This document shows positions 19,860 through 29,753 of a stretch of 64,000 nucleotides of DNA, one piece after another. Source of the stretch: an uncultured Shewanella sp. (lineage in GTDB: Bacteria > Pseudomonadota > Gammaproteobacteria > Enterobacterales > Shewanellaceae). Within the stretch, counting starts at the first letter, position 1. Every line of letters starts with the position of its first letter. The stretch spans positions 61,337 through 125,336 of the forward strand of contig NZ_CANLKR010000011.1 of assembly GCF_947491715.1 (NCBI RefSeq). Direction: 5' to 3'. The notes beneath the pieces were generated by a model that ran no database searches, was not told the origin of the DNA, and saw only the letters and a program-made list of their open reading frames with translations. A program made the translations under genes and the position numbers.

Positions 19860-20726
19860 TCAATATTTAGTGATCTGGATCACAACTCGCCGATTCCGCT
19901 CTCTTTCATCAACCGAAAGATTAGAAGCAATCGGCCGCTTCTCACCGTGTACCACGGTCAAAATACGATCGGTATCGATACCACTTTCCAGCAAAACCCC
20001 TTTAAGTGCATCCGCTCTCTTCTGTGATAAGGATTGATTATAATGCCTAGAACCATAACTATCGCTATAGGCATCAATTAAAACCAATTCAACATTCGAA
20101 TCAAAAGCCAAATAAGCTTTAAGCTTTGCTAACTGTTCTTGAGCCGCCGACGTGAGCTGAACTCCACCCGATTGATAAGACAAAACAGTCAATGAAATGT
20201 CTTCAAATGAAAAAGGTAATAATTGAGACACACAAGCCTTAAATGCGCTAAATGTCGATTTAAAATTAGCGGATGACAAACCGACCGACACTTGATCTTG
20301 CACATTGTACCAATCGTTGTAAGAAAAGGTCGGCTGCATACCTAAATCAAGTTGCGCCAACACATTCCAAGCTAAATCATCCAATAACTCACCGCCAAAT
20401 GAAGGATAAAAATCAAACTCCGTCAGTAAATAACCCGATTTTCCCGGTTGCCACTTAGGAGCAAGACTTTTCAATGTAACAGGCGTTTTCTTGCTGGGTT
20501 TAACCCACATATCCAAGGTAAAATTTAAATTGGTGTCTTTACTCGCTCGACTGGTAAATACCGCTTTGCCATAAGCAGGAATATCATGAACTAATTGGCA
20601 TGATAACGGATCATTGAGACTAAGCTGCCACTGCGCGGTGTCGAGATCAGCAATAAAGGATCGCAAGTCAGCCTTCACTGGAAAAGAACCACATAAAATA
20701 AGAGCCATAAATATACGCCAGCGCAT
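19860..20726 (-). CDS. motY: Flagellar motor T-ring protein MotY
   Basis: This periplasmic component of sodium-driven polar flagellar motors anchors the stator. The 288-aa precursor has a signal peptide ending near PVKA. A MotY-type N-terminal domain follows (CQLVHDIPAYGKAVFTSRAS; FSYNDW), then a C-terminal OmpA-like peptidoglycan-binding domain (about 165-288; ELVLIDAYSDSYGSRHYNQS, NRRVVIQI). The divergent arrangement with rnt is the same as in Vibrio. It stands alone, away from flagellar clusters. Confidence 0.9.
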   Translation of the reverse strand: MRWRIFMALILCGSFPVKADLRSFIADLDTAQWQLSLNDPLSCQLVHDIPAYGKAVFTSRASKDTNLNFTLDMWVKPSKKTPVTLKSLAPKWQPGKSGYLLTEFDFYPSFGGELLDDLAWNVLAQLDLGMQPTFSYNDWYNVQDQVSVGLSSANFKSTFSAFKACVSQLLPFSFEDISLTVLSYQSGGVQLTSAAQEQLAKLKAYLAFDSNVELVLIDAYSDSYGSRHYNQSLSQKRADALKGVLLESGIDTDRILTVVHGEKRPIASNLSVDERERNRRVVIQITKY

Positions 20727-20920
20727 ATCAAAATACCTTCGCTATCGAATAATACTCATTATCGGCCTACACTTTGATTGCTTTAGGGGATAAGGATGCT
20801 AAATCATGATTTTCATCAGGCACGTTTCAATCGTCTCTTTTGACAGCCCCTCAAAACATACATTTTCAAGTCGCTTGGGGATAGGTATAATAATGCCAGA
20901 TAAATTATTAGGATAATTGC

Positions 20921-21607
20921 ATGACTGACATTTGCGACGCGCATAAAATGAAACACCGTTTTAGAGGCTACTTTCCTGTTGTCATCGACGTAGAAACTGC
21001 AGGGTTTAACGCTCAAACGGATGCGTTGCTAGAAATAGCGGTAACGCTACTGAAAATGGACAAAGAAGGTCACTTGGTATTAGATAAAACACTTCATTAT
21101 CATATCGAGCCTTTTGAAGGTGCTAACCTTGAGCCTGAAGCATTAGCATTTAATGGCATCGATCCAACGAATCCTCTTAGAGGGGCTGTAGACGAAAAGC
21201 AAGCCTTTTTAGACATATTCAAAGAAGTCAAAAAAGCACAAAAGGCAGCCGATTGCCATCGCAGTATCATTGTGGCCCATAATGCTGCCTTTGATCATGG
21301 CTTTGTCACTAAAGCCATAGAACGTAATGGATTAAAACGCACTCCATTTCATCCTTTTGCGACTTTTGATACAGCAACCCTAGCAGGGCTTGCCATTGGG
21401 CATACCGTACTGGCTAAAGCCTGCTCAATGGCAGGAATTGAATTTGATAACAAACAAGCCCACTCAGCCTTATATGATACTGAGCGAACAGCTGAACTGT
21501 TTTGTCTTATCGTGAATCGCTGGAAAAGTTTAGGTGGCTGGCCGTTGATCCATGAATCAAAATCAGCAGAAGATGAAGACAGTGTCAACTCACCCGTAGA
21601 GGCATAA
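20921..21607 (+). CDS. rnt: Ribonuclease T
   Basis: This DEDDh 3'-5' exoribonuclease trims the 3' ends of tRNAs and other stable RNAs. The 228-aa protein shows exonuclease motif [11 protein letters not shown], motif II in [11 protein letters not shown] and motif [17 protein letters not shown], giving the full D-E-D-H-D set. It is divergent from motY across 194 bp. Confidence 0.96.
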   Translation: MTDICDAHKMKHRFRGYFPVVIDVETAGFNAQTDALLEIAVTLLKMDKEGHLVLDKTLHYHIEPFEGANLEPEALAFNGIDPTNPLRGAVDEKQAFLDIFKEVKKAQKAADCHRSIIVAHNAAFDHGFVTKAIERNGLKRTPFHPFATFDTATLAGLAIGHTVLAKACSMAGIEFDNKQAHSALYDTERTAELFCLIVNRWKSLGGWPLIHESKSAEDEDSVNSPVEA

Positions 21608-21643
21608 CCTGAGTTTATCCTCTGAGCCTAATATTCAAGCAAT

Positions 21644-21673
21644 AAAAAAAGCTGCGATAATCGCAGCTTTTTA
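21644..21673. terminator. Bidirectional terminator between rnt and the peroxiredoxin
   Basis: A stem of AAAAGCTGCGA against TCGCAGCTTTT with a 3-nt loop is flanked by A and T runs on both sides. It can end both convergent genes. Confidence 0.85.
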
Positions 21674-21705
21674 ATACTATTAAATACGCATTGGATCAGA
21701 GTAAG

Positions 21706-22311
21706 TTATAGCTCGTCAGCATTATTGCTAAGGTAAGATGCAACACCTTCTGGACTTGCATCCATACCTTTGTCGCCTTTTTCCCAACCAGCTGGGCACA
21801 CATCACCGTGCTCTTCGTGGAATTGAAGTGCATCAATCATACGTAGCATTTCATCAACGTTACGCCCCAGTGGTAAGTCATTCACCACTTGATGGCGAAC
21901 TTGGCCCGCCTTATCAACAAGGAAAGATCCGCGGAAAGCCACACCCGCTTCTGGATGCTCAACATCATATGCCTTACAGATCTCATGTTTCACATCAGCA
22001 ACTAAGGTATATTTAACTTGCCCAATACCACCTTGATCGACAGGAGTATTACGCCATGCATTGTGGGTAAATTGTGAATCGATAGATACACCAATAACTT
22101 CAACACCACGCTTGTTGAACTCTTCAATACGGTGATCAAAAGCGATCAACTCAGAAGGACAAACAAAAGTAAAATCAAGTGGGTAGAAAAAAATTACCGC
22201 TGGCTTACCTTTAATTGCTTCGCTTAGGTTAAAGCTGTCAACAATTTCACCATTACCCAGTACAGCTGCCGCTGTGAAATCAGGTGCCGAACGGCCTACT
22301 AATACGCTCAT
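21706..22311 (-). CDS. Typical 2-Cys peroxiredoxin (AhpC/Prx1 type)
   Basis: This cytoplasmic thiol peroxidase of 201 aa reduces hydrogen peroxide and organic peroxides. The peroxidatic Cys51 is in FYPLDFTFVCPSE and the resolving Cys172 in GDVCPAGW. The GGIG motif and C-terminal SYL segment mark the eukaryote-like, overoxidation-sensitive Prx1 group rather than robust AhpC. The conserved Arg lies in FRGSFLVD. No AhpF-like reductase is next to it, so thioredoxin is the probable donor. Confidence 0.93.
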   Translation of the reverse strand: MSVLVGRSAPDFTAAAVLGNGEIVDSFNLSEAIKGKPAVIFFYPLDFTFVCPSELIAFDHRIEEFNKRGVEVIGVSIDSQFTHNAWRNTPVDQGGIGQVKYTLVADVKHEICKAYDVEHPEAGVAFRGSFLVDKAGQVRHQVVNDLPLGRNVDEMLRMIDALQFHEEHGDVCPAGWEKGDKGMDASPEGVASYLSNNADEL

Positions 22312-22606
22312 TTTATGTCTCCATCTATGGATTGAATAAGATCATCTACAAAAAGCTACAGGCATTATAGGCAGTGTATAGCAAGGTACAACCTATTTAA
22401 GACTAATATCGATAAATTTAAATTTAAATCACCTTCATATGCACAAATTACCAGCAGTTTGACCTTGTAAAAATCAAGGAAATACAATCGATAAAGGCAG
22501 AGATATGATCTTTATATGTTAATGACAAATCATAAGCACTGGACAAGTAATAAATAGACGTCACACTATAGGACTTTTCGTCACTCAAACAATAAGAAAG
22601 AAGCTT

Positions 22607-23926
22607 ATGAATGCTGTCGTGATTGCCGTTTGTTTAATGTTGGTGCTCAGTATAGCTAGAGTTAATGTCGTTATTGCATTAACCGTTAGCGCACTTGTCG
22701 CTGGGTTAGTGGGGGGCATTGATATACAACATACTGTCGATGCCTTCAATACCGGTTTAGGTGGTGGTGCTCAAATTGCCTTGAGTTATGCATTATTAGG
22801 GGCATTTGCCGTTGCGCTTTCCCATTCAGGCCTAACCACCTTAATTTCACAAAAAGTCATTAGTGCTTTAGGCAAAGAACAGAACACCAGCAATATGAAT
22901 AAAGTCCGTTGGGGATTATTGTTAGCGATCCTAGCCATGGCTATTTCATCGCAGAACCTCATACCGATACATATCGCCTTTATCCCTATTTTGATCCCAC
23001 CACTGTTACATGTTATGTCAAAGTTAAAACTTGACAGAAGACTTGTTGCTTGTGTGATCACTTTTGGTTTAGTCACGACTTATATGATCATTCCAGTCGG
23101 CTTTGGTGGTATTTTCTTAAATAATATTCTTTTGGCTAATCTCAATAATAACGGCCTTCACGCAGTGCGGGAACAGATACCCAGCGCCATGTTACTGCCT
23201 GCAATAGGCATGATAGTCGGATTACTCATTGCTGTATTTATTAGCTATCGAAAGCCGAGAGAATACAGTGAATCGGCGATTTTAAAAGCTGAACCCGAAG
23301 AAAAAATACAAAAGAAAAATATCATTATTGCCGTTACAGCCATTTTATCTGCATTAACAGTCCAACTTTACACGGGTTCGATGATTTTTGGCGCCTTAAT
23401 GGGCTTTATTATTTTTAGCTTTTCTGGGGCATTAAAACATGTCGCCGATCAAGATATTTTCAATCAAGGTGTGCGCATGATGGCCAATATTGGCTTCATC
23501 ATGATTTCAGCTGCTGGCTTTGCCGCGGTGATAAAAGCCACTGGTGATGTCAATACATTAGTGGCCTCATTACATGACATCATTGGGAATAATAAACCCC
23601 TTGCTGCCTTTTTAATGTTACTTGTCGGTCTGCTTATCACCATGGGGATAGGCTCATCCTTCTCGACCATTCCCATTATTGCCACCATCTATGTGCCACT
23701 CTCGTTAGGTTTTGGCTTTTCCGTGCCTGCAACTATCGCACTCGTGGGAACCGCAGCAGCATTAGGAGATGCAGGCTCACCCGCATCAGACTCAACCTTA
23801 GGGCCCACTGCTGGCCTCAACGCAGATGGTCAACACGATCATATCAATGACAGTGTGATCCCCACTTTCATTCATTACAACATTCCCTTACTGGTATTTG
23901 GCTGGATTGCTGCCATGGTACTCTAA
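22607..23926 (+). CDS. Na+/H+ antiporter-family membrane transporter
   Basis: This is a very hydrophobic protein of 439 aa with roughly 11-12 membrane helices. It starts with [20 protein letters not shown], and conserved stretches include [33 protein letters not shown] and [20 protein letters not shown]. These resemble the Na+/H+ antiporter families of the ion-transporter superfamily (NhaC-like, or B. subtilis YuiF-like putative amino-acid transporters). The substrate cannot be fixed from sequence. AGAAAG precedes the ATG. It is a single-gene unit with a terminator. Confidence 0.8.
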   Translation: MNAVVIAVCLMLVLSIARVNVVIALTVSALVAGLVGGIDIQHTVDAFNTGLGGGAQIALSYALLGAFAVALSHSGLTTLISQKVISALGKEQNTSNMNKVRWGLLLAILAMAISSQNLIPIHIAFIPILIPPLLHVMSKLKLDRRLVACVITFGLVTTYMIIPVGFGGIFLNNILLANLNNNGLHAVREQIPSAMLLPAIGMIVGLLIAVFISYRKPREYSESAILKAEPEEKIQKKNIIIAVTAILSALTVQLYTGSMIFGALMGFIIFSFSGALKHVADQDIFNQGVRMMANIGFIMISAAGFAAVIKATGDVNTLVASLHDIIGNNKPLAAFLMLLVGLLITMGIGSSFSTIPIIATIYVPLSLGFGFSVPATIALVGTAAALGDAGSPASDSTLGPTAGLNADGQHDHINDSVIPTFIHYNIPLLVFGWIAAMVL

Positions 23927-23946
23927 TCAAGCATGAAACAGCCAAT

Positions 23947-23974
23947 AAAAAGGGAGCTATTAGCTCCCTTTTTA
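23947..23974. terminator. Bidirectional terminator between the antiporter gene and upp
   Basis: AAAAAGGGAGCT and AGCTCCCTTTTT form a 12-bp stem with a 3-nt loop between the convergent genes. Confidence 0.88.
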
Positions 23975-24018
23975 TTGCATCACTTAATGGTAACTATTTA
24001 TTAATTACCACTTATTGA

Positions 24019-24645
24019 TCATTTAGTCCCGAATATTTTATCTCCAGCGTCACCCAATCCAGGTAAAATATAGCCTTGTTCATTGAGACAATCATCAATT
24101 GCCGCAGTATATAGTTCAACATCCGGATGGGCCGCTTTTAATGCTTCCACGCCTTCAGGTGCAGCAACTAACACTAACGCTTTAATGGCTGTACAACCCC
24201 TATCTTTTAATAAATCAATGGTGGAAATCATAGAGCCCCCTGTCGCAAGCATAGGATCAACAACCAAAGCGATACGCTCATGAATATGACTGGCTAATTT
24301 TTCAAAATACGGAACAGGCTGCAAGGTTTCTTCATCACGATACATCCCCACCACGGAAATTCTTGCACTAGGCAAATGTTCTAATACGCCGTCCATCATA
24401 CCAAGACCCGCACGTAAAATCGGCACAACAGTCACTTTCTTACCTTTGATTTGCTCCACACTGACAGGACCGTTCCACCCTTCAATCGTCACCGTTTCTG
24501 TTTCAAAATCCGCCGTTGCCTCATAGGTTAATAAACTACCCACTTCAGCAGCTAGCTCACGAAAACGTTTAGTACTGATATCACCTTCACGCATCAATCC
24601 CACTTTATGGCGGACTAAAGGGTGGTTGACTTCAACGACTTTCAT
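24019..24645 (-). CDS. upp: Uracil phosphoribosyltransferase
   Basis: This pyrimidine-salvage enzyme makes UMP from uracil and PRPP. The 208-aa protein has the PRPP loop [12 protein letters not shown], the segment [13 protein letters not shown], and the C-terminal uracil-binding [17 protein letters not shown]. The length is standard. It is divergent from purM, as in other gammaproteobacteria. Confidence 0.97.
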   Translation of the reverse strand: MKVVEVNHPLVRHKVGLMREGDISTKRFRELAAEVGSLLTYEATADFETETVTIEGWNGPVSVEQIKGKKVTVVPILRAGLGMMDGVLEHLPSARISVVGMYRDEETLQPVPYFEKLASHIHERIALVVDPMLATGGSMISTIDLLKDRGCTAIKALVLVAAPEGVEALKAAHPDVELYTAAIDDCLNEQGYILPGLGDAGDKIFGTK

Positions 24646-24852
24646 AGGTTTATCCTCTTTTTATTGATTTTTGAGACAACAAATTTGCATAATCTTAGTG
24701 TATTTGTTCTCATTCTAAAACATAAAATTTCCATATATGAGCCCTTATCACACTTTAAAACACTAAACATGGCTTTCGACCCCTTCAGCAAACTGATAGA
24801 ATGGCGCCGCATAAAATCCTATAACGATGTACCCGTACCTGAGAGGATCTTC

Positions 24853-25893
24853 GTGAGCACTCCAACTACTCCATTGAGCTACAAAGACGCAGGTGTCGAT
24901 ATTGATGCCGGAAATGCACTTGTCGATAACATTAAATCTGCAGTAAAACGCACTCACCGCCCAGAAGTCATGGGCAACCTAGGTGGCTTTGGCGCACTCT
25001 GTGAGCTTCCCACTAAATATAAACACCCTGTTCTCGTCTCTGGCACTGACGGTGTTGGCACGAAACTAAGACTGGCTATCGATCATAAAAAACATGACAG
25101 TGTGGGTGTTGATCTTGTTGCCATGTGTGTTAACGATTTAATCGTATCCGGTGCCGAGCCTTTATTTTTTCTCGATTATTATGCAACAGGAAAACTCGAT
25201 GTTGCGACAGCGACCGCAGTCGTTAACGGTATTGCTGAAGGTTGCCATCAATCTGGGTGCGCCTTAATCGGCGGAGAAACCGCTGAAATGCCGGGTATGT
25301 ATGAAGGTGAAGATTACGATCTTGCCGGTTTTTGTGTCGGTGTTGTTGAAAAAGAAGAGGTCATTGACGGCAGTAAAGTTAAAGCAGGCGATGCGCTCAT
25401 TGCATTAGCGTCAAGTGGCCCTCACTCCAATGGTTTTTCTCTCATTCGTAAAGTCTTAGAAGTCAGCGATGCAGATCCTCTGACTTTATTAGGTGATAAG
25501 CCATTAATCGATCACTTAATAGAACCAACCAAAATTTACGTTAAATCCTTACTTAAACTGATTGCAGCATCAAATGTGCATGCGATGGCCCATATCACAG
25601 GAGGAGGATTTTGGGAAAATATTCCTCGTGTATTACCCGATGATTGCAAAGCCATCATTCAAGGCCAATCTTGGCAGTGGCCAGCAGTCTTTCATTGGTT
25701 AATGGATAATGGCAATATCAGTGAATTTGAAATGTACCGCACGTTTAACTGTGGTGTCGGTATGTTGATTGCCTTACCCCAAGATAAAGTCGAAGCAGCA
25801 CTATCACTATTAGCAGAAGAAGGCGAGCACGCTTGGTTGATTGGTCATATTGCGCATCGTCAAAGTGATGATGAACAAGTGGAGATAGTTTAA
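24853..25893 (+). CDS. purM: Phosphoribosylformylglycinamidine cyclo-ligase (AIR synthetase)
   Basis: This is the fifth step of purine synthesis, ATP-dependent ring closure of FGAM to AIR. The 346-aa protein shows [17 protein letters not shown], the nucleotide-binding [24 protein letters not shown] and [16 protein letters not shown]. The start is taken as the GTG at 24853 with GAGAGGA just upstream, because homologues begin there. The reading frame remains open 77 codons further 5' but has no family similarity. Its last base overlaps purN. Confidence 0.95.
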   Translation: MSTPTTPLSYKDAGVDIDAGNALVDNIKSAVKRTHRPEVMGNLGGFGALCELPTKYKHPVLVSGTDGVGTKLRLAIDHKKHDSVGVDLVAMCVNDLIVSGAEPLFFLDYYATGKLDVATATAVVNGIAEGCHQSGCALIGGETAEMPGMYEGEDYDLAGFCVGVVEKEEVIDGSKVKAGDALIALASSGPHSNGFSLIRKVLEVSDADPLTLLGDKPLIDHLIEPTKIYVKSLLKLIAASNVHAMAHITGGGFWENIPRVLPDDCKAIIQGQSWQWPAVFHWLMDNGNISEFEMYRTFNCGVGMLIALPQDKVEAALSLLAEEGEHAWLIGHIAHRQSDDEQVEIV

Positions 25894-26537
25894 TGGCGCA
25901 GCCTTGTCGTATTTTAGTTCTTATTTCTGGTAATGGCAGTAATTTACAAGCCATTATGGATAGCTGTGATGATAATCCACAAGCAGATATTGTAGGGGTG
26001 ATCAGCAATAATCCTAATGCCTACGGCTTAACCCGTGCGCACATGGCTGAAGTGAATACTAGCTGTATTATTCCTCATCAGGATGAAAGCCGCCTTGAAT
26101 ATGACAAACGCCTTATTACAGCTATTGATCACTATCAGCCAGATTTAATTGTATTGGCCGGTTTTATGCGGATTTTAAGCGATGAGTTAGTGTTAAAATA
26201 TGAAGGTAAAATGCTCAACATTCATCCTTCTTTACTGCCTAAATATCCAGGTCTGAATACCCATAAAGCCGCATTAGCTTCCAATGACAAAGCGCATGGC
26301 GCAAGTGTTCATTTTGTCATCCCTAAATTGGATGCAGGCCCCGTTATTTTACAGGCTAACGTTCCAGTTTATGACGACGATACCCTTGATACCTTAGCTG
26401 AACGAGTGCATGAACAAGAACATCGAATTTATCCACTCGTAGTGAAGTGGTTCAGTTTAGGTCGTCTGCATATGAAAGACAATCTCGCTTATTTGGATAA
26501 ACAGTGTCTGCCTATTAACGGCTACGCCTCAGATTAA
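25893..26537 (+). CDS. purN: Phosphoribosylglycinamide formyltransferase
   Basis: This folate-dependent GAR transformylase of 214 aa performs the third step of purine synthesis. It has the N-terminal VLISGNGSNLQAI, the catalytic region GFMRILSDELV, the active-site His in NIHPSLLPKYPG, and GASVHFVIPKLDAGPVI. It overlaps purM by one base (TAATG), so translation is coupled. Confidence 0.96.
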   Translation: MAQPCRILVLISGNGSNLQAIMDSCDDNPQADIVGVISNNPNAYGLTRAHMAEVNTSCIIPHQDESRLEYDKRLITAIDHYQPDLIVLAGFMRILSDELVLKYEGKMLNIHPSLLPKYPGLNTHKAALASNDKAHGASVHFVIPKLDAGPVILQANVPVYDDDTLDTLAERVHEQEHRIYPLVVKWFSLGRLHMKDNLAYLDKQCLPINGYASD

Positions 26538-26550
26538 TTCATACTCCAGC

Positions 26551-26587
26551 TGGAGCCACTTCTCCTCTTAACTCCTAAGTGGCTCCA
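26551..26587 (+). terminator. Hairpin after purN
   Basis: This perfect 11-bp inverted repeat (TGGAGCCACTT and its complement) with a 15-nt loop lies 14 nt after the purN stop. No T run follows, so it may stabilise the mRNA 3' end rather than end transcription alone. Confidence 0.5.
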
Positions 26588-26613
26588 ATACCCTGATTAA
26601 AACCTCTTGCGCC

Positions 26614-26740
26614 ATTACCTATTACCTATTACCTATTACCTATTACCTATTACCTATTACCCATTACCTATTACCTATTACCCATTACCCATTACCCATT
26701 ACCCATTACCCATTACCCATTACCCATTACACATTACCCA
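26614..26740. repeat. Heptamer tandem repeat ATTACCY, 18 copies
   Basis: Eighteen head-to-tail copies of a 7-bp unit cover 127 bp. The first nine are mostly ATTACCT, the last nine mostly ATTACCC, with a single ATTACAC variant at copy 17. The array lies between purN and umpH and ends 80 bp before the umpH start. It is not coding. Confidence 0.97.
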
Positions 26741-26820
26741 GAATAAAGCGAATACCTCTCTTACGTATAAAAAATGATATACTTGCCGAGAATGCTGCCA
26801 ACCTGAACAGGAAAACCTGA

Positions 26821-27567
26821 ATGAAAAATATTATCTGTGATATTGATGGTGTACTCTTACATGACAACAAACTTATCCCCGGAAGTGATAACTTTATTAA
26901 ACGCATTTTAGAACAAGGTAATCCACTGGTTTTATTAACTAACTACCCCGTTCAAACCGCAAAAGATCTGCAAAATAGACTCGGCGCTGCTGGCATTACC
27001 ATTCCAGAATCTCACTTTTATACCTCTGCAATGGCAACGGCAGATTTTTTAACACATCAAGATGGAAATAAAGCTTATGTGATAGGGGAAGGTGCCTTAA
27101 CCCATGAACTCTATAAAGCGGGTTTTACGATCACCGATATCAACCCCGACTTTGTCATCGTCGGTGAAACCCGCTCTTACAATTGGGATATGATCCACAA
27201 AGCAGCTAAATTCGTCGCCCAAGGTGCGCGGTTTATTGCCACTAATCCTGATACCCATGGCCCTTCTTACAGCCCTGCATGCGGTGCATTATGCGCACCG
27301 ATTGAAAGGATCAGCGGCCATAAGCCTTTTTATGTTGGCAAGCCCAGCGCATGGATTATTCGTTCAGCACTCAATCACCTTCAGGCACACTCAGATAACA
27401 CTATTATTATTGGTGATAATATGCATACCGATATCCTTGCAGGCTTTCAAGCTGGTTTAGAAACGGTTCTGGTTACCAGTGGAGTGAGTCAGCTCAGTGA
27501 CATAAACCAATTCCCTTTTAGGCCTAATCACATCTTTGATTGCGCAGAAGACATTAACATAGTTTAA
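26821..27567 (+). CDS. umpH: UMP phosphatase UmpH (NagD), HAD family
   Basis: This cytoplasmic HAD-superfamily (class IIA) nucleotidase of 248 aa is close in sequence and length to E. coli NagD/UmpH. The nucleophile and acid Asp are in IICDIDGVLLHDN, motif II in LLTNYPVQT, the Lys in FYVGKPSAW, and motif III in IIGDNMHTDILAG. AGGAAA precedes the ATG. It probably removes excess UMP and other nucleotides. Despite the name nagD, no N-acetylglucosamine genes are nearby. Confidence 0.93.
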   Translation: MKNIICDIDGVLLHDNKLIPGSDNFIKRILEQGNPLVLLTNYPVQTAKDLQNRLGAAGITIPESHFYTSAMATADFLTHQDGNKAYVIGEGALTHELYKAGFTITDINPDFVIVGETRSYNWDMIHKAAKFVAQGARFIATNPDTHGPSYSPACGALCAPIERISGHKPFYVGKPSAWIIRSALNHLQAHSDNTIIIGDNMHTDILAGFQAGLETVLVTSGVSQLSDINQFPFRPNHIFDCAEDINIV

Positions 27568-27730
27568 TGAGGCTGAATGAATTGATTTTTAAATCATCTT
27601 ATCGATAATTACATTCCGTTACAGTCTTCTATTTCATTAAATCAGTCTAAAGGTACATCATACTCACAGATTTTATTTAACATTAGTCATGGTTGTGATA
27701 AAAAGAACAAAAAATTAACAGGAAAGAAAC

Positions 27731-29368
27731 ATGCGCGTGTTCGTAATCGTTTTTTTATTAGCACAAATTATCGCTTGCAGCCCCAATGAAACTGCAACCA
27801 AAGCTTCATTTGATGAATCTCATATTCGTCAAGATATTAAAATTCTCTCATCCGATAAATTTGAAGGCCGAGCACCCAATACCTATGGAGAAAAGCTAAC
27901 CTTACAGTTTCTCACTCGCTCATTTGAAGAAATGGGTCTAAAAAAGCCTAATGATAACGGTTATTTACAGGCCGTTCCAATGATAAGTTACTCCGCTTCA
28001 AAGAAACAAGTGATCCGCTTAGGTGATCTTAATCTACAAAGTGGACAAGACATCATGTTGAACAGTCGACACGATAATGAAAACATTGATATCCAACACG
28101 CCCCATTGGTTTTTGTTGGATATGGTATCAATGCCCCCGAGTACAAATGGAATGATTACAGGGATATTGATATGAAAGGAAAAATAGCCTTAATTTTAGT
28201 CAATGATCCCGGTTTCGCTCACCCTAACAGTGAGTTATTTGATGGAAAAGCAATGACCTATTATGGACGATGGACCTATAAGTTTGAAGAAGCCAGTCGC
28301 CAAGGGGCGCTTGGCGCCATTATTATTCATCAAACGAAACCTGCAGGATACCCTTGGTCAGTAGTCACCAATAGTTGGAATGGCCCGCAACAAGATCTAC
28401 AACCCAATAAAAACGACACCAACAATCGCATCTTAGTCGAAGGCTGGCTCACCTTTGACAGAGCAAAACAACTCTTTAAACAGGCAGGTTTGCCCCTTAA
28501 AAATGTGTTAGACAGGGCTTCAGCCAGTGAAATAAACCTGCCTCTGAACATGACAGCCTCTATTTCATTTAAAAATAAAACTAGTTATTCAAACAGTTAT
28601 AATGTTATTGCCACACTACCAGGCTCAACGCAAGCTGATGAACATATTATTTTCACCGCCCATTGGGATCATATTGGTACAGACAAACAAAAGACAGGTG
28701 ATAACATTTATAATGGCGCTGTCGATAATGCTTCGGGCACGGCAGGAATGCTAGCCATAGCAAGAAAATTTATTCAACTCGCTAAAGAGAATGGCCCACT
28801 AGCCCGCTCTTTAACCTTTATTGCCACTACAGGAGAAGAACAAGGTTTATTAGGCTCTCGCTACTATGTGGATCACCCTATCTACCCATTGTCTGAAACT
28901 GTCGCCGTTTTTAATTTAGATAGCAGCAATATTTATGGTCCCACCACGGATTATATTATTGTGGGAAAAGGCAAATCTGAACTTGAAGATTATCTGATAA
29001 AAAATGCCACGCTTCAGCAGCGCCATGCCATTAGTGAAGCCAAACCTGAAGTCGGTGGTTTTTTTCGCTCAGATCATTTCAGCTTTGCTAAAAATGGCGT
29101 CCCTGCCGTTTTTGCTGGAGGTGGAAACCACCCCATCGATGAAGCAACGGCAATAAAGAAAGCACAGATGAAAAAGAATGTACAAGGCTGCTATCATGAT
29201 ATTTGCGATGAATACCGTGAAGATTGGGATTTACGTGGCGCCATTGAAGATCTCAATGTGTATTTTAATGCTGCAAACGAATTAGCCAGCAATCATGATT
29301 GGCCAGGTTTCTATAAAGGCAGTGAATTTTACTCTTTAAGGCCTGCCCACCCTCCTATTACAGATTAA
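27731..29368 (+). CDS. M28-family metallopeptidase lipoprotein
   Basis: This predicted lipoprotein of 545 aa (lipobox QIIAC, Cys16) is exported to the periplasm or outer membrane. A PA-type insert lies in the middle (about 90-240), and an M28 aminopeptidase domain follows. The zinc ligands are visible in FTAHWDHIG, GAVDNASGTAGM, TGEEQGLLGS, NLDSSN and SDHFSFAKNG. It probably releases N-terminal amino acids from peptides. AGGAAAG precedes the start. Confidence 0.9.
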   Translation: MRVFVIVFLLAQIIACSPNETATKASFDESHIRQDIKILSSDKFEGRAPNTYGEKLTLQFLTRSFEEMGLKKPNDNGYLQAVPMISYSASKKQVIRLGDLNLQSGQDIMLNSRHDNENIDIQHAPLVFVGYGINAPEYKWNDYRDIDMKGKIALILVNDPGFAHPNSELFDGKAMTYYGRWTYKFEEASRQGALGAIIIHQTKPAGYPWSVVTNSWNGPQQDLQPNKNDTNNRILVEGWLTFDRAKQLFKQAGLPLKNVLDRASASEINLPLNMTASISFKNKTSYSNSYNVIATLPGSTQADEHIIFTAHWDHIGTDKQKTGDNIYNGAVDNASGTAGMLAIARKFIQLAKENGPLARSLTFIATTGEEQGLLGSRYYVDHPIYPLSETVAVFNLDSSNIYGPTTDYIIVGKGKSELEDYLIKNATLQQRHAISEAKPEVGGFFRSDHFSFAKNGVPAVFAGGGNHPIDEATAIKKAQMKKNVQGCYHDICDEYREDWDLRGAIEDLNVYFNAANELASNHDWPGFYKGSEFYSLRPAHPPITD

Positions 29369-29753
29369 AGCCTCTTTTTATTAAAAGAAGTAAATCAAAT
29401 ATGTTAATTTTTACTTCTTTTAATACTGCAAATAAAAACAATAAAACACCAATTGAATAAATAAACACTCAAAATAACAACTAAAATGGTTCAATTCATT
29501 TTTTTCAATTTTTTATCCCCTCTATTGCATAACCCTTAATCTATGACCTTTCACAGCACCATGTAATTATTATATGCTTAACAAAAGGCTATAAAAATGA
29601 ATATTCAATAATTATAATGCGAAGTAAATGGCGTTTTTATCAATAAAAAGCCAGTTTATATGAATAATTTCCGTTTTAAAGTTTGAGAAAAACATCACTT
29701 AATGTCACAGTAGACTCAATTCAATACAAGTTCGCCAGCTCAGGAGTTTTATT
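29369..29753. other. Gene-free region upstream of asnB
   Basis: This is a 385-bp AT-rich gap. Its left end holds the symmetrical hairpin TTAAAAGAAGTAAA (29381-29394) with its complement at 29410-29423, a likely weak terminator for the M28 gene. The rest presumably carries the asnB promoter. No ORF was seen. Confidence 0.55.

Noticed and set aside
24622..24852. N-terminal extension of purM by 77 codons
   Set aside because: It would overlap upp. It has no similarity to PurM, and a GTG with a good ribosome-binding site lies at the conserved N-terminus.
26614..26740. Possible CRISPR or telomere-like array
   Set aside because: The unit is only 7 bp with no spacers, and no cas genes are present. 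It is a simple tandem repeat.
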